A stretch of DNA of 64,000 nucleotides, taken from NCBI GenBank assembly GCA_037043015.1, contig CM073324.1, forward strand, positions 8,763,013-8,827,012. The letters run 5' to 3'. Every line of letters starts with the position of its first letter. Position 1 is the stretch's first letter. Below the pieces are notes generated by a model. That model was not told the DNA's origin. It made no database searches and saw only the letters and a list, made by a program, of their open reading frames with translations. Position numbers and translations under genes: made by a program. Source of the DNA: Bryum argenteum. Lineage: Eukaryota > Streptophyta > Bryopsida > Bryales > Bryaceae. Below are positions 25,089 through 36,733 of this stretch, piece by piece.

Positions 25089-27688
25089 ATGGGCTGTTTT
25101 CCATGCTTCGATGGTAAACCCAAGAAGCCGATCAAGAGGGACGAGAACATCACGAGCAGCCGGGATGGGCAATCGCCAGCTACCAATCCCGTGGTGGCGC
25201 CAGTGCAGACGGGTCCGACAGGTAAGCATATTCACGTCGCTCTTTTGGCCGCAGTTGAGATGCATGTGGGTGGCAAGCCGACGGCAGGTGCACCTGGTGG
25301 AATGCCGATGTAATGGTTGCTAGGGGCGCAGAATCGGTAGGCATGCAGGGGTTGTTAGAGGGGAGGAGAGAGGTGACGAGCGAGGTGGTGCATTGGTTAG
25401 GTCGGACCCGGATGCAATCAGTGAGTGCTCGAGGTTGCCGTTGGTAGAGTTGCACGTTCAAACTGGGGTTGTGGATATGCGAGAGTGGTTCGCGAGTTTG
25501 AGAAAGTTTGCAGGAGTGTGAGGCAGGACGCTGGGTGGCGAGGGACGCGAGAAAGGGTTTGGGTCAGTAGGGTGAGGAATCGAGCGTGAGAGCAGCGTGG
25601 TGATTGTGCAATGATTTGAGCGGGGGTGGGTGCATGACGAGTGCGCTTGGGGTTGAGAGCGGAGGGAATTGACCTAATTGTAAGGGTGCGGGTTGTGAGT
25701 TGATGGAAGGGTGGGGTGTGTGATGTGGTTGTTCAGGTGGTAGAGAGGTGGTGAGAAGCAACAGTTCGTATGAGAGAACGGAGGCCCCGGTGCCACAGCA
25801 GCGTGAGGGGAGCACGGGGCACATTGCGGCCCAGACGTTTACGTTCCGAGAACTGGCTGCTGCGACGAAGAACTTCAGAGAGGATTGCTTGCTGGGCGAG
25901 GGGGGTTTCGGTCGAGTTTACAAAGGTCGTCTTGAGAACACCGGGCAGGCAAGTGAAAGGAGCAGATGGTGGAGTGAAGTGTATTCCGGATGATGTGTGC
26001 GAGTTATGTTAGAGGTAGAGTAGCGAGTGGGTGAATGTGGACGTGCAGTGTGGAAGGGGACGGGATGGGATGTGCTGATGGTGGAGTGTGAGGATGCAGG
26101 TGGTGGCGGTGAAGCAGCTGGATCGCAACGGGTTGCAGGGGAACCGGGAGTTTCTGGTGGAAGTGTTGATGCTGAGTCTGCTGCACCATGCAAACCTTGT
26201 AAATCTAATCGGGTACTGCGCGGATGGCGACCAGAGACTGTTGGTGTACGAGTTCATGCCGCTGGGGTGCCTGGAAGACCATCTGCATGGTGAGAAGGCG
26301 AGGGTGTTGCATTCGCAAGGATAGGTTTGTGGTGGTGAGGGTAGTGTGGGGATTGTGAACTGAGGGTGGGGTTGGGATGTGTGTGCAGACTTGCCGCCGG
26401 ACAAGGAGTGCCTGGACTGGAACACGCGCATGAAGATCGCGGCGGGCGCGGCGCGGGGGCTGGAGTATCTGCACGACAAGGCGAATCCGCCGGTGATCTA
26501 CCGGGACTTCAAGTCGTCGAACATTCTGCTGGACGAGGGGTTCCACCCGAAGCTGTCGGACTTCGGGCTGGCGAAGCTGGGGCCGGTGGGCGACAAGACG
26601 CACGTGTCGACGCGCGTGATGGGGACGTACGGGTATTGCGCTCCGGAGTACGCAATGACGGGGCAGCTGACGCTGAAGTCGGACGTGTACAGCTTCGGCG
26701 TGGTGTTGCTGGAGCTGATAACGGGGCGGAAGGCCATCGACAACTCGAGGGCAGCCGGGGAGCACAACCTGGTGGCATGGGTAAAGTGACGTCTCCTATG
26801 TTTGTTGTGTGATGTGTTTGGTAGAACGTATGAGGAGTTGGAAGGGATGGATAGAAGGTGAGATGCATGTGGGGTCTGATAATGCACGCAGGGCTGTCTA
26901 GTCCGTGGACGATGTGTGTCAGGTATTTATGTGTGAAAAGGATGTAAGTTGGGGGTGTGGTAATGAGGTTCATTGGTGGTGTGGTAATGAGGTTCATTGG
27001 TGGTGTGGTAATGAGGTTCATTGGTGGTGTGGTAATGAGGTTCCTTGGTGTTGTGCAGGCGCGGCCCCTTTTCAAAGACAGAAGGAAGTTCCCATCGATG
27101 GCGGACCCGATGCTGCAGGGACGGTACCCAATGCGAGGGTTGTACCAGGCATTGGCAGTGGCAGCGATGTGTCTGCAGGAGCAGGCTGCAACGCGGCCTC
27201 TGATCGGGGACGTGGTGACGGCTCTGAGCTACCTGGCGTCGCAAATCTACGACCCGGGGGTGCATCCGCTGGGGAACAGTCGGTTTGCACCGTCGACACC
27301 ATCGCGTGAGAAGAATCAGAAGAAGATGCCACCGGGAGCGAACGCAGTGGAGGAGCGGCTGATGAAGGAGCGGAAGGGCGGCGGGCCACGATCGCCGTCG
27401 GTGCGGTCGCAAGCAGCGTCGCCGGATTTGCGAGTGAAGGACGGAGGGGCGCGGGCGCGGGTGGCGAACGGGATATTGGAGGAGTCGCGGGGGTCGGAGT
27501 CGGGGTCGGGGCGGAAGCGGGAGTCGGAGGAGTGGGAGCGGTACGACGGAGGAGGGCGGGACAGCCCGGGGTATGCGGGGCGGAGGGGTGCGACATCGCA
27601 GGCGCCAACTCGCGAACGCGAGCGAGCGGTGGCGGAGGCGCGAGTGTGGGGAGAGAACTGGCGGGAGCGGAAAAGGGGCACCGCGTAG
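25089..27688 (+). CDS. receptor-like cytoplasmic kinase, RLCK-VII / PBL27-like (right copy)
   Basis: Exons 25089-25221, 25737-25948, 26100-26289, 26389-26780 and 27059-27688; 1557 bases, 518 residues. The predicted protein matches that of the left-arm gene residue for residue, including [33 protein letters not shown] and the [12 protein letters not shown] tail. A synonymous base difference (AGACTG here, CGACTG in the left copy, around 26235) shows the copies are not merely the same read. Intron 2 again begins with GC (25949). Intron 4 is 48 bases longer than in the left copy. The promoter side faces the HCS gene and the left RLCK; about 1 kb of 5' flank is duplicated but more diverged than the gene, so expression may differ. 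Membrane-anchored Ser/Thr kinase by family; substrate unknown here. Confidence 0.93.
26954..27049. repeat. 24-bp tandem repeat in RLCK intron 4, four units
   Basis: Four units of GGTGTGGTAATGAGGTTC + ATTGGT; the fourth has one change (TTCCTTGGT). The left-arm gene has two units. Confidence 0.92.
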
Positions 27689-28079
27689 AGATGCACGCTT
27701 GGGATAGTTTTACGGATGTGAGGCAGTTGGGCAAGCAAAGAGCAGGAGTCGTGGTTGCGGGTGCCACGAGTGTCTGCGTTGCTCAGCGTGCTGCCATGGC
27801 ATACATAAATTGCGATGACTCCTTGCGAAATGGGTCCCCGCGTCGGTCCGGTCGGGTTGAGTATGTTGTATGAAGCACAAGAAGGCATTCAAAGTTTGCA
27901 GCTGCAGAAAACGGAACACTATGCAAATGTGGAGTGCTTGTAGGGCGTGGGATGGGCTTTTTTTTTTTGTGGTCAGTTTTCCGTGGGATGTCGGAGCTCC
28001 GCCATGGTCATTGAGGTGGCCATGATTTTTTCTACTTGTGATACAGTGATGTTATATACTGTCCCGAGCTTTACATTCT

Positions 28080-28940
28080 AAGTGTTTGGGGTGTCGGATG
28101 TGTGGTGTACTGTTCAGTTGTGTAGTCTCCAAGATTCTATTGTTTCATCGGTGGTGCGCGTAGATTTGTGAGTTCACGTTCTAGCAGGATGGAAAGGTCG
28201 TGTGTTGCTAGTATGTTGATATAGTCAGGGCTGGTGGATCGCAGAAGATGAACCTTAAGTCTTTTGTGTTGGTTTGTCTGTAACAGTGATAAGTATTTTG
28301 TGTTGTGTATATTACAGACAGAAGTGTTGTGTGGATTTTTGGGCTCACCGTGAGGGATGGGTCAACGGGTGATCTGCTCCATGCTGTTTAAGTTCTGGAA
28401 CCTTCGTCTGGATGTTTCGTTGTTTGGCTGTGTGGCTTTGGTACTTGGAGAGTGTAGAATGACTGGAATGTGTGTTGATGGTGGTGCGAATGGCAGTGTT
28501 CAGGTCATACGCTTGTAAACGCGTGTGTGATTGTGTAGGATGGAGCTGCATTAGAGGCAAACAGCTCTGTCCGTTGTAGTTATCAGTACCGGTGCACTGC
28601 GTCTAGAAATGTTTGGCATGGGATCTTCATCCGAGCACTAGATCGCCATAATAACGCCTTTAAATTAGTTCACGAGTTTGAGGCAGTGGGAGATGCAAGG
28701 ATCTTTTGGTGCCATTGGCTCTGAGCAGCTGTGATTCTAGATCTGAATGATCATCTCTGTACGTGAGTAGCATTCTCTCAGAGGTCAGATTTAGCTGTTT
28801 CTAAGTGGGAATCCTTTGAAGTATCATGTGCTATGCCATTCTTTCCCTATATCTTGAAGGTTGTTTCTTATATCTTGAGGGTTGTTTGATACTTGTTCCT
28901 TGCTTGAATCAGGATAGTCTAGTATTGGTTTTCAATGTAT
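28080..28940. repeat. RLCK downstream block, copy C (inverted)
   Basis: Inverted partner of copy B (6430-7185) and copy A (3117-4363). It has neither of the two MITEs found in copy A, so it documents the empty sites; the TTAA target reads TGAA here. No gene. Confidence 0.8.
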
Positions 28941-29180
28941 TATTAATTGTTGACACTGAAACTTCTTGTAAAGGTTTTTTATGCTTGTGATCGAAGGTGC
29001 AGCCCTAGCTTTTTCAGGAGTTTATTATGCCTCAAGCACTATTGTCTTCAGAAAAGAAATTTGTAAGATAAGTTTAAGTGATGTCTTGAATTAAATTTAT
29101 CTTACCCTTGACACCTCAATGACCTGTGGACAAGAAGTTTGATGTTTGGACAGTGGTCGAGGATTAATCGCTTGTAATGG

Positions 29181-29185
<5 letters not shown>

Positions 29186-29263
<78 letters not shown>
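29186..29263. repeat. (TA)n microsatellite, about 39 units
   Basis: Uninterrupted TA run of 78 bases, present only in the right arm. Confidence 0.97.
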
Positions 29264-29266
<3 letters not shown>

Positions 29267-29559
29267 TTTATTTTTTAATTTTAAAAATTTATTAATCAAG
29301 AATAATTTGAACATCAAGAGTATTTTGGTAATATCAAAATTATGCTATGGTAGTGTGGAAATGTAGACCATTACAATATTTGCATCAGTACTTTATATTG
29401 ATGTAGTATTATATAAATCTAGGTTGCAATTGAGAATCAGGGTATTTGTTTGGATCCCCTACACTTTAGTGTGTCAATAAAATACAAATAGAGGGTTTTC
29501 AACAATAAGAAGATATATTGTAAAGTCATACGATAAATGTCATGTCATGATTTGATTAA

Positions 29560-30360
29560 TAGTTCGATTTTGCTTGAGTTCGTAATGGAAAGATGTAAGT
29601 AATGGAATGATGTTTGAGTGTATTGAGAAAGAGCTTTTTTGTAGCTTTTTAATGTTCTTAACGTTGTATTGATGTTTGTGATGTTGCATTGATATCCATA
29701 ATTGTTGTATTAATGTTCAAAACCTAGTGTTGTTGTTTAGAAGGTTGCCTTGATGTTCAAAAAGTTGTGTTTATGTGCTACATTTCAAAAAGAACATATT
29801 GGGGGCTACTTCAATGGTTTTGTGAACAAGACAAAGATTTAATAGGAAAATGTGAATCTAGGAATCAATCACATATAATGATAATCACATTTTTTGATGT
29901 AGAATTTCAATTAGCACAATAACCATTCTATAGAACTTACAAATCCAAAATCTCCTTCGGAACAAATTTAGTAAATGAGTGAGAATTTAGTTGAATATGA
30001 CATTTATGTTTATAAACATCTTGTGATGCGCATAAAGTTATCCTTGTGCACAGAGTTTTTGATTTGTTGTTTTTCCAAAATCTAAAAAATCTAGTATATG
30101 TATTCAATATTGAGAGACGAGGCTACCTTCACCAATTTGCACTTTATGTGGTGAAGCTAAATAATTAGAATAGTTAGTGAGGCTATATAAATTTATGCTT
30201 TAGCTAGTGAGGCTCTAAATTGTGTGATATGCATTCAACTTTATTTATTGGATTTGTAACAAATCTGCTATATATGCTAATTTGATTACCAAATCATTGA
30301 TCATTAAGGTGACCATATCATTTGAAGAGTGGACTTGAAACTGCCGGGGTGTTTTTCACG
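29560..30360. other. right-arm-only sequence
   Basis: Left and right arms are collinear on both sides (left about 5880), but this block of about 800 bases has no partner. It contains weak repeats (TTGATGTTCAAAA; AGTGAGGCT) and no gene. No terminal inverted repeat could be recognised. Confidence 0.55.
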
Positions 30361-30960
30361 TGACTGTATGTCAATCATTAGTATTGAGACTACCAACATC
30401 ATCATTGAGATTTGAGAGTGAACCATCGACCTCTCTAAGGTTTCCATCCACCTCTGATGTGAATAGGTCACTTTGTTTGAATGATGCCTTTTTGGACTTA
30501 GAAAAAGATCACCTCTGAGTGACCATTGGCCTTGCTGTACTATTTTCTTCATTTGGTTTCCCGGAAAAGGGAATTGAATGGTTACTTCTCAAGTGAGTTG
30601 CCTGTCTTGAAAATAGGTCACATCACACACATCGATTAGATCTGCTTTTTGGGCTCGTAAAGGCGTAAACGATCACCTCCGGTTGATTCCTTTTTCGGGT
30701 TTGTGAACTTGTCACCTCTACTAGATTTTCATTTTGGGTTGCTGCCAGTCACTACCAGTCACCTCTGTTAGATTCTCTTTGCGGGCTCTGACACCTCTAT
30801 CCAAGAGATTCTTGCGCCGTCTCGATCCATTTATGATGTGAAAGATTCACACGTGATTTGAATGATTCACCTTTGATGTGAACGGACAACTGTTGTTTAT
30901 ATAATTATAAATATTCTACTTTTTTGTGATTCAAACTCATGCCTCACGTTTAGAGGATTT

Positions 30961-31790
30961 TGCCTATAATGTAAATCAGAATGAAGCTCACAAGCAACGT
31001 ATTTGCGTTATGAAAGGAAAAAAAAGAAAAAAAAGAAAAAAAAAAGTAGAAAGTAGAAAATATAAAAACATGAAATATAAAAATTACAATAACAATCTCA
31101 TGATAACCACAAGATGATCTCAATGTTGAAATACTAAAGAGCCATGGACTTATTTGTTTTTGACAAATTTTTTTGAATTGGATTCTGAAGCAAAAATGCT
31201 TTTTGTTATAAAGTTTGCAAATACATAAGTTTTAATATAAATATATGGCATGCATTTTTGATTTGTACACAAGGGGACTTTTTTTACTAATTAAATCTCA
31301 ATTTCAAAATCAATGCTGATTATTCCTTGTTTGTTTTTGTATTGATGTAATCATTGAATGAAGTTTGATAGTTAATTAGGTGATTACTTTTTGGATATGA
31401 ATAACTTTTGTATTAGGCTTGCAATGATGCTAATGAACTAAAAACATTGAGAAATCACATGTTTCTCAAGAAGTTGTATCTTGTTTATTCACCATTGGGT
31501 TTAACATTATACATTGGGTTAGATTCTACTCTAATAATTGTTTTTGATATCTAGCTAAATCCAAGAGATTTGATGAAGATTATGGTGTTTATTTGGTGCA
31601 AGAGATTTAGCTGTAAACTATTTATCCTTTGTAAGTATTAGGGCAATTTTAATCATTGCAATGCAACTATTTGAGCCAAGGAATTTATGGGTGGTTCCTT
31701 TTTAAAACACATTTACTCATTGCATTTAATTTTTTAATAGTGCTCAATTCCACTCTAAGATTCTTTGCAATAATTGATGAAATCTTGAGA

Positions 31791-31860
<70 letters not shown>

Positions 31861-32070
31861 TATGTTATTACAATCTTGCAATCTTTGTGACCTTATAATT
31901 AAAGTTTTGATTTCCATGAAATTAGTCTACTACAAGATAGCTTACCTGCATTTATACTTTTTATACTTGAGAAATTCCATTACCGAATTAAAGATAGACT
32001 TGGATATTTAGTGGTTAAATATTTGTTTAATCCTTTGTCGATTAATGGATTTCAAGTGTATTTGGTGAAT
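30961..32070. other. AT-rich intergenic sequence with (TA)n run
   Basis: No gene supported. A 66-base TA microsatellite occupies 31792-31857; an A/G-rich run lies at 31018-31050. Confidence 0.6.
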
Positions 32071-32073
32071 TGA

Positions 32074-33095
32074 ATACCGTAGCTCTATAGCAGGTTCGGC
32101 ACCTTGCTGCCTAATAAACAATTAAAGTTCAAAAACTAGGTTCGGCACCTTAAAATAGTATTTTGATAATTTCGGCAGTTCTCGCCTTTAATTTTATAAA
32201 ATTCACCTTGCCATTAACCCCTAAAGGTTAGAACATACAGGTCCCTTGGAGATAGTATGTACGCTGTCCAAATACAACCAAAATACACCGTAAAACGCTC
32301 AGACCTTTAGGGGTTAAGCCTACCTCACTTCCATTGATTGGCATGTTAGATTCATGTCCTACAAGGTTTACAATGCTCTCTGGTTTATAAAAGAGGAGTA
32401 AAGTTGTATCCAACGATGCATGTGGGATATTTGAACTTTGAGGTGAAGCACCTAGATAGTCTTCAATTTTTAAACACCCATAGTTTTTGCACAAAGTCTT
32501 CAAATGACCAAAAGTTTGTTGGAGGTGAAAGATTACTTGATTTCTAAGCTTTTCTTAGACCAAAACATTTCCAAAACAATTGATCTTCTATGCACAAATG
32601 AGCTTCAAAAAACGGTTTGGAATGCATTTTGATACATGGACCTTTACACTGTTGTGTTCTTTTGTCCATATCTTTTGCATAAAATTCTTTTTGACACAAA
32701 ACTTGTTGGAGGTGGAAGAAGGCTTGATCTCTCAACTTTTGTTAGTTTGACACAGTTCCATAAAACTTCATCTTCTATTCGCAATTGGACTCCAAAAATC
32801 TGTGTCCAACACATTTCAAAAGCCTCACCTATATTCTTGCTACTTCTAACCCGTATTGTTTGTGGACTAATTTAAGTGGGCTTGATTACAAAAAAAAAAA
32901 TCTTCTCTCATTGAAATTCACATTAACCTTCCAACAAAGTTTGAAAACTAGTGTAAAGTAAGAAATTCTCACTTTTCGGCAACTTTGAATTATAATTTAT
33001 ATAATATTTGGCAAAAGATGCCAATAATTTCCCAAAATTGTAGGCATCTATTTCTAGAATTATTATCTGCCGAATCTGCTATAAAGCTACGGTAT
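32074..33095. mobile_element. 1022-bp element with about 27-bp inverted termini and TGA flanks
   Basis: Left end ATACCGTAGCTCTATAGCAG + GTTCGGCA; right end TGCCGAATCTGCTATAAAGC + TACGGTAT, inverted with three mismatches. TGA flanks both ends (32071-32073, 33096-33098). It carries a nested TTAA element at 32218-32313. A 3-bp duplication is unlike TTAA, TA or 9-bp classes, so the superfamily is open. No transposase seen. Confidence 0.75.
32218..32313. mobile_element. 96-bp TTAA-flanked MITE, nested
   Basis: CCCCTAAAGGT and ACCTTTAGGGG pair perfectly over 11 bases and are flanked by TTAA at 32214-32217 and 32314-32317. The smallest element of this class in the window. Confidence 0.8.
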
Positions 33096-33239
33096 TGATT
33101 CATATCTAGTTTTTTGTGGTAGATACCTTAGCTCAATCCAATATTGTTTGAAGACATGACATTCACTTTTCTTGAATGATGTTACTTTTTGACTTATTCC
33201 CTTTCATTAAAATTGAGACGATTCTCACTATTGCAAGGC

Positions 33240-34080
33240 TAAAATATTTTTTTCATGAGTTCTGTTTGGTAACTTTGTGTTATTAGAATGAAAGTAAACA
33301 ACTTTCTAGTTGGAGGTGTTTTCATTGCAATATACTCGATAATAACATTTCAAAATCATACTTTAGAATTACATTTGACAACCAATATGATTCGATGTTG
33401 CAATCTATGAGGACTTTGTGTTTAAATTTGAGCAAACCTCTATGTGGAAGTTAAAGCATTTCTATAAGTTTTATAGGTTGTATGAGGGTCAAGTTTGCAT
33501 ATACATATTCTTGACTCACTTAGGAACAAAAACTCATGTCAACTTTTTTACCAAAAAATGATTCATTTGGCTCTCAAAACACCCCTTACCCTTTTTCTAA
33601 AAAGGGAAGTATAATTCCGTTTCAACTTTGAAAATCATGATCTCAAAATTGGTGAAGAATTTGAATCTAGATTAAACACACGTATACACATACAAGGTAG
33701 GTACTAGACCCTAGGGCTACATACATAGAATCACGCCAAATTTCACCCTGCATTCAATTTTTAAAGGCTCTTGATGCAAAATAGCTTAAATCACCAAAAA
33801 TGACCTTTTTCTACTTTACGCCTAAGAAATCTCAATCTAAACATAATTTAAAAGATCCATCGGTATGATCTCAAGGGTAACTTGACTGTTTACTTTCATG
33901 TCAAATTTAAACTCTTAATTCTTCTTCATTTGTGAGATCGTAATGGTTAAAGTTGGGTGAAATTTTTTCTTGCCAGAATCCTAGATACCCATTTTAGATT
34001 TCATAGAACTTTAGTCGCCAAAGAGGGTAGTTTTGAGACTTTTTGGCAATTCTGAGCCAAGTCGACCCCGACTTTAGGGG
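33240..34080. mobile_element. relic of TTAA family-2 element
   Basis: The stretch 33500-33670 (CTCACTTAGGAACAA, CAACTTTGAAAATCATGATC, AATTGGTGAAGAATTTG) and the end at 34060-34080 (GTCGACCCCGACTTTAGGGG) match the element at 56597-57479 in the same order. The left end is decayed and no TTAA remains at the right end. Confidence 0.6.
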
Positions 34081-34392
34081 GTGATCAAGACTCACCACCG
34101 TAGAATACATATGGTAGATACCGTGACATCAGACATCATTAACGGTTTACAGGAACTTTCGGTTTTCGAATAGAAACGTGCGTATCGTGCATGCATTTGT
34201 GTTTCGATAAGAGTCGATTCAGCAAAGAAGTCTACTTTTAGTTGATCAGAGCTACAGCAACACTGTTCTTGAGCAACGGTGTTTCAATTCATTTTCTGCG
34301 GAGAAGCTATTGCTTGAAGATTGCTCGAAATCTGGTGACGGCGAAGCTAAGGAACCCAATTACAATATTTGTAGCGGAGAAGGAATTGGGGC

Positions 34393-36464
34393 ATGGCGAA
34401 GGAAGTAGCGCCAGCAGCGCCCTCAGATCCTTCGCAAGCTGGGCGCGGTCCTCCCCGGAACGTGATGGCCGCTCCAAGAGGACCACCAGGTCCGCCCCGC
34501 AACCTCCCTGTGGTGGATCGAGAAAAGGTCAGCATTCTTCATGTCCAATTTGCCGTTGCAAAGATTACGGAAGGTTCTTGACTCCGGTGATTGTTGAAGG
34601 TTCACTTTCGACATTTTCTTGATCACGAGTATTCCACTTTCTACAGCCTCGTCGCATCTCAAGACTTCATCGCCTGTTTTCTTTCTGTAGGGCTTCATAA
34701 CATTCTTTAGCAGGTCAAATTTCTCTACCACTCTTTCGCTTACTGAAGAGCATGCTATCACCCTTCCGATTTCCTCTTATATTCAAATAGGTATGGAACC
34801 GAAAGTAGTCGTTCCTGTTAGTGGCAAGCTGCTGTTTCTTTTCAACAGTAAGCATTTTACTTCTCAGAAATACTTGTATGTATTGGAGCTTCTTGTTGTG
34901 CTTGGAGCTCTCTTATTATCCTTTTGAAAGACTCGAAAATGACTGGGATCAGTGCGGTGCAGTTCACCGTCGAGTTTCGATAAATCAGAGGTTGTAGCCT
35001 TAATTAGCTCGGACGTTCAACGGAGAGGGTTCAGATAGGAACTAAGTTGGCTCTTGATTGATGATGCCAGTGAGGTATTCATGAGGGAGGTGGTGTTTCT
35101 TAGACTCATACTACTTCATGTGATTGTGATGAGATCATAGACAGTTGAGCTGTGAGATTGAACTGATGCTGATTCTCATGTGGGACTACAGACATGCCCT
35201 CTGCTCCTTCGAGTCTTTACCAAGGTGATAATCCAATCCCACTCCTGGCAAAATTACATAGATCGCTTGCTTTCCAATACCACTACTACGTGCTTTCATT
35301 TATGTTGTGTATGAGCTTGCCTTTTGATTGCTGTCGAGCAGAACGGCGCTCACCATACAGTAGAAGATTTCAGTGTCCGAGGTAAAGAGCCAAAAGACGA
35401 GGTTCAAATCTACACCTGGCGAGATGCCACTTTACGGGAGTTAACTGATCTGGTAAGTAAACTCTTCTCACTCCATCGCAACCCAACCTGCCGTTGTTGC
35501 CATCTCATTTCACTGGTGCTTTTAATTGTATGTCTAGGAAGATGACTTATTCTCCTCATCATGAAAGGTGTTGGTGAAGTATTCAGCCCTAAACTCATTG
35601 GATATGACAAATTTCGCTCCTAGTCCGATAGTTTCATATCATGTTATCCTGTATGCTCCGTGATTAGTGTCATGTTTAAGGATTGTTGCATAAATTAGGT
35701 GAAAGAGGTGGCTCCGGCAGCAAGGAAGAGAGATGCTCGGTTGTCTTTTGCTTTTGTCTATCCTGACCGACATGGTCGCAATGTGATACGCACTGTAAGC
35801 CCTCTTAATGTGATTTTCCATCGTATCGAGACACTGAAGCTTCCACAATCTTAGGATTTGTGCTATTTCGAAGCAAAAGCTGGTGAAATTTGTAGCACCT
35901 TCTTTTAACTGTTGTTGCACAGGTGGGCATGACACACTCCACACCGTCGTCGAGAAGAGGTGATGATTTCCGGAGCCTTGCTGAGCTTCAATTTCAGGTA
36001 GCCGATGTTGCTCATTCACTTTAGATTTTCAGAGGGGGATTTGCAACCTTACAAATGTTGTTTCTATGTAAATGTTGCTCAAGGCTAGTAATGTGCAAGT
36101 ACTTGCTTGAGCAACATTTTCAACTTTGAATCTGTAGAATTGTAAATTACTCCCTTGGTCCTTTTATAATTGTCCAGTAGGTTTTCTCAAATTTACCTCC
36201 CGAGGTAGATTTGAGAGAACTACTGTACAATTGTTATGGGAAGGAGGGAGTATGTTACTTGATGATTCAATCATCATTGCTTATTTTCCAAAGAATGTTG
36301 CTCCACTTAAGTAACGTTTAAGAAAAAAACATCGCCGAACCCTCCCAATCGTAGAAGTGCAAGCAATTGTTTAGTTTCACAAGTTGGCAAGCTTAGAGAG
36401 TTGACATCAACCCATCATTGGTTTGCAGACTGGAGACTTTTTGGACGTTGCTATTTACAATTGA
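34393..36464 (+). CDS. SAP18: SAP18 homologue (Sin3-associated 18-kDa polypeptide)
   Basis: Exons 34393-34527, 35192-35224, 35342-35452, 35699-35794, 35923-35997 and 36429-36464, all phase 0; 161 residues. Residues 1-40 form a Pro/Gly-rich tail. The ubiquitin-like SAP18 fold follows: VDREKTCPLLLRVFTK, HHTVEDFSVRGKEP, VQIYTWRDATLRELTDLVKE, APAARKRDARLSFAFVYPD, then LAELQFQTGDFLDVAIYN at the end. Length fits the family (153-165). SAP18 joins the Sin3-HDAC co-repressor and, with RNPS1 and Acinus/Pinin, the ASAP/PSAP complexes on spliced RNA; in plants it is linked to gene silencing and splicing. Residues about 118-140 (MTHSTPSSRRGDDFRS) differ from the seed-plant proteins I recall. Intron 1 is long (664 bases) and intron 5 carries MITE sequence. 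Start: first ATG of the exon that runs into VDREK. Confidence 0.93.
36071..36118. repeat. hairpin in SAP18 intron 5
   Basis: AATGTTGCTCAAG pairs with CTTGAGCAACATT, 13 bases perfect, loop of 22 bases. Similar AATGTTGCT / TTGAGCAATGT words occur in the element at 15561-15814, suggesting a transposon remnant. Confidence 0.6.
36150..36250. mobile_element. 101-bp Stowaway-like MITE in SAP18 intron 5
   Basis: Begins CTCCCTTGGTCC and ends GGAAGGAGGGAG with TA on both sides (36148-36149, 36251-36252). Interior AAATTTACCTCC / GGTAGATTTGAG is also inverted. TA duplication with CTCCCT ends is typical of plant Stowaway (Tc1/mariner-derived) MITEs. Confidence 0.82.
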
Positions 36465-36733
36465 TTAAGCGGGTAATATTCTACGATTCGAGCTTCAGCT
36501 TTCAAAACTATGTTTGATACAATGGTTGAGTTTAATTCATATGAGAATAAGTCACTTGACAAGCGGAGAATGCCGCACTAAATTCTATCCATGAACTAAG
36601 ATTTGGCCCATTTTGCCTCAAAAATGCAAGTTTTGGTCTCTACACTACTTTCATTACATATTGCAACTTGTCCATTCAACTAACAACAAAAGTAAGTTGT
36701 ATTGACACACTTACCTGTTTAATAGAAGTTTAT

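Larger units (their letters stand above)
24020..30960. repeat. right arm of large inverted duplication
   Basis: Reverse-complement partner of 4965-11210. Core about 24735-28085 is nearly identical to the left arm. Relative to the left arm it carries an extra (TA)n run (29186-29263), about 800 bases of extra sequence (29560-30360), two extra 24-bp intron units and no copy of the left arm's internal tandem duplication. Contains one intact RLCK gene. Confidence 0.9.

Noticed and set aside
29102-29317. 71-codon ORF of Ile-Tyr repeats, and a similar one at 31656-31898
   Set aside because: Translations of (TA)n microsatellites.
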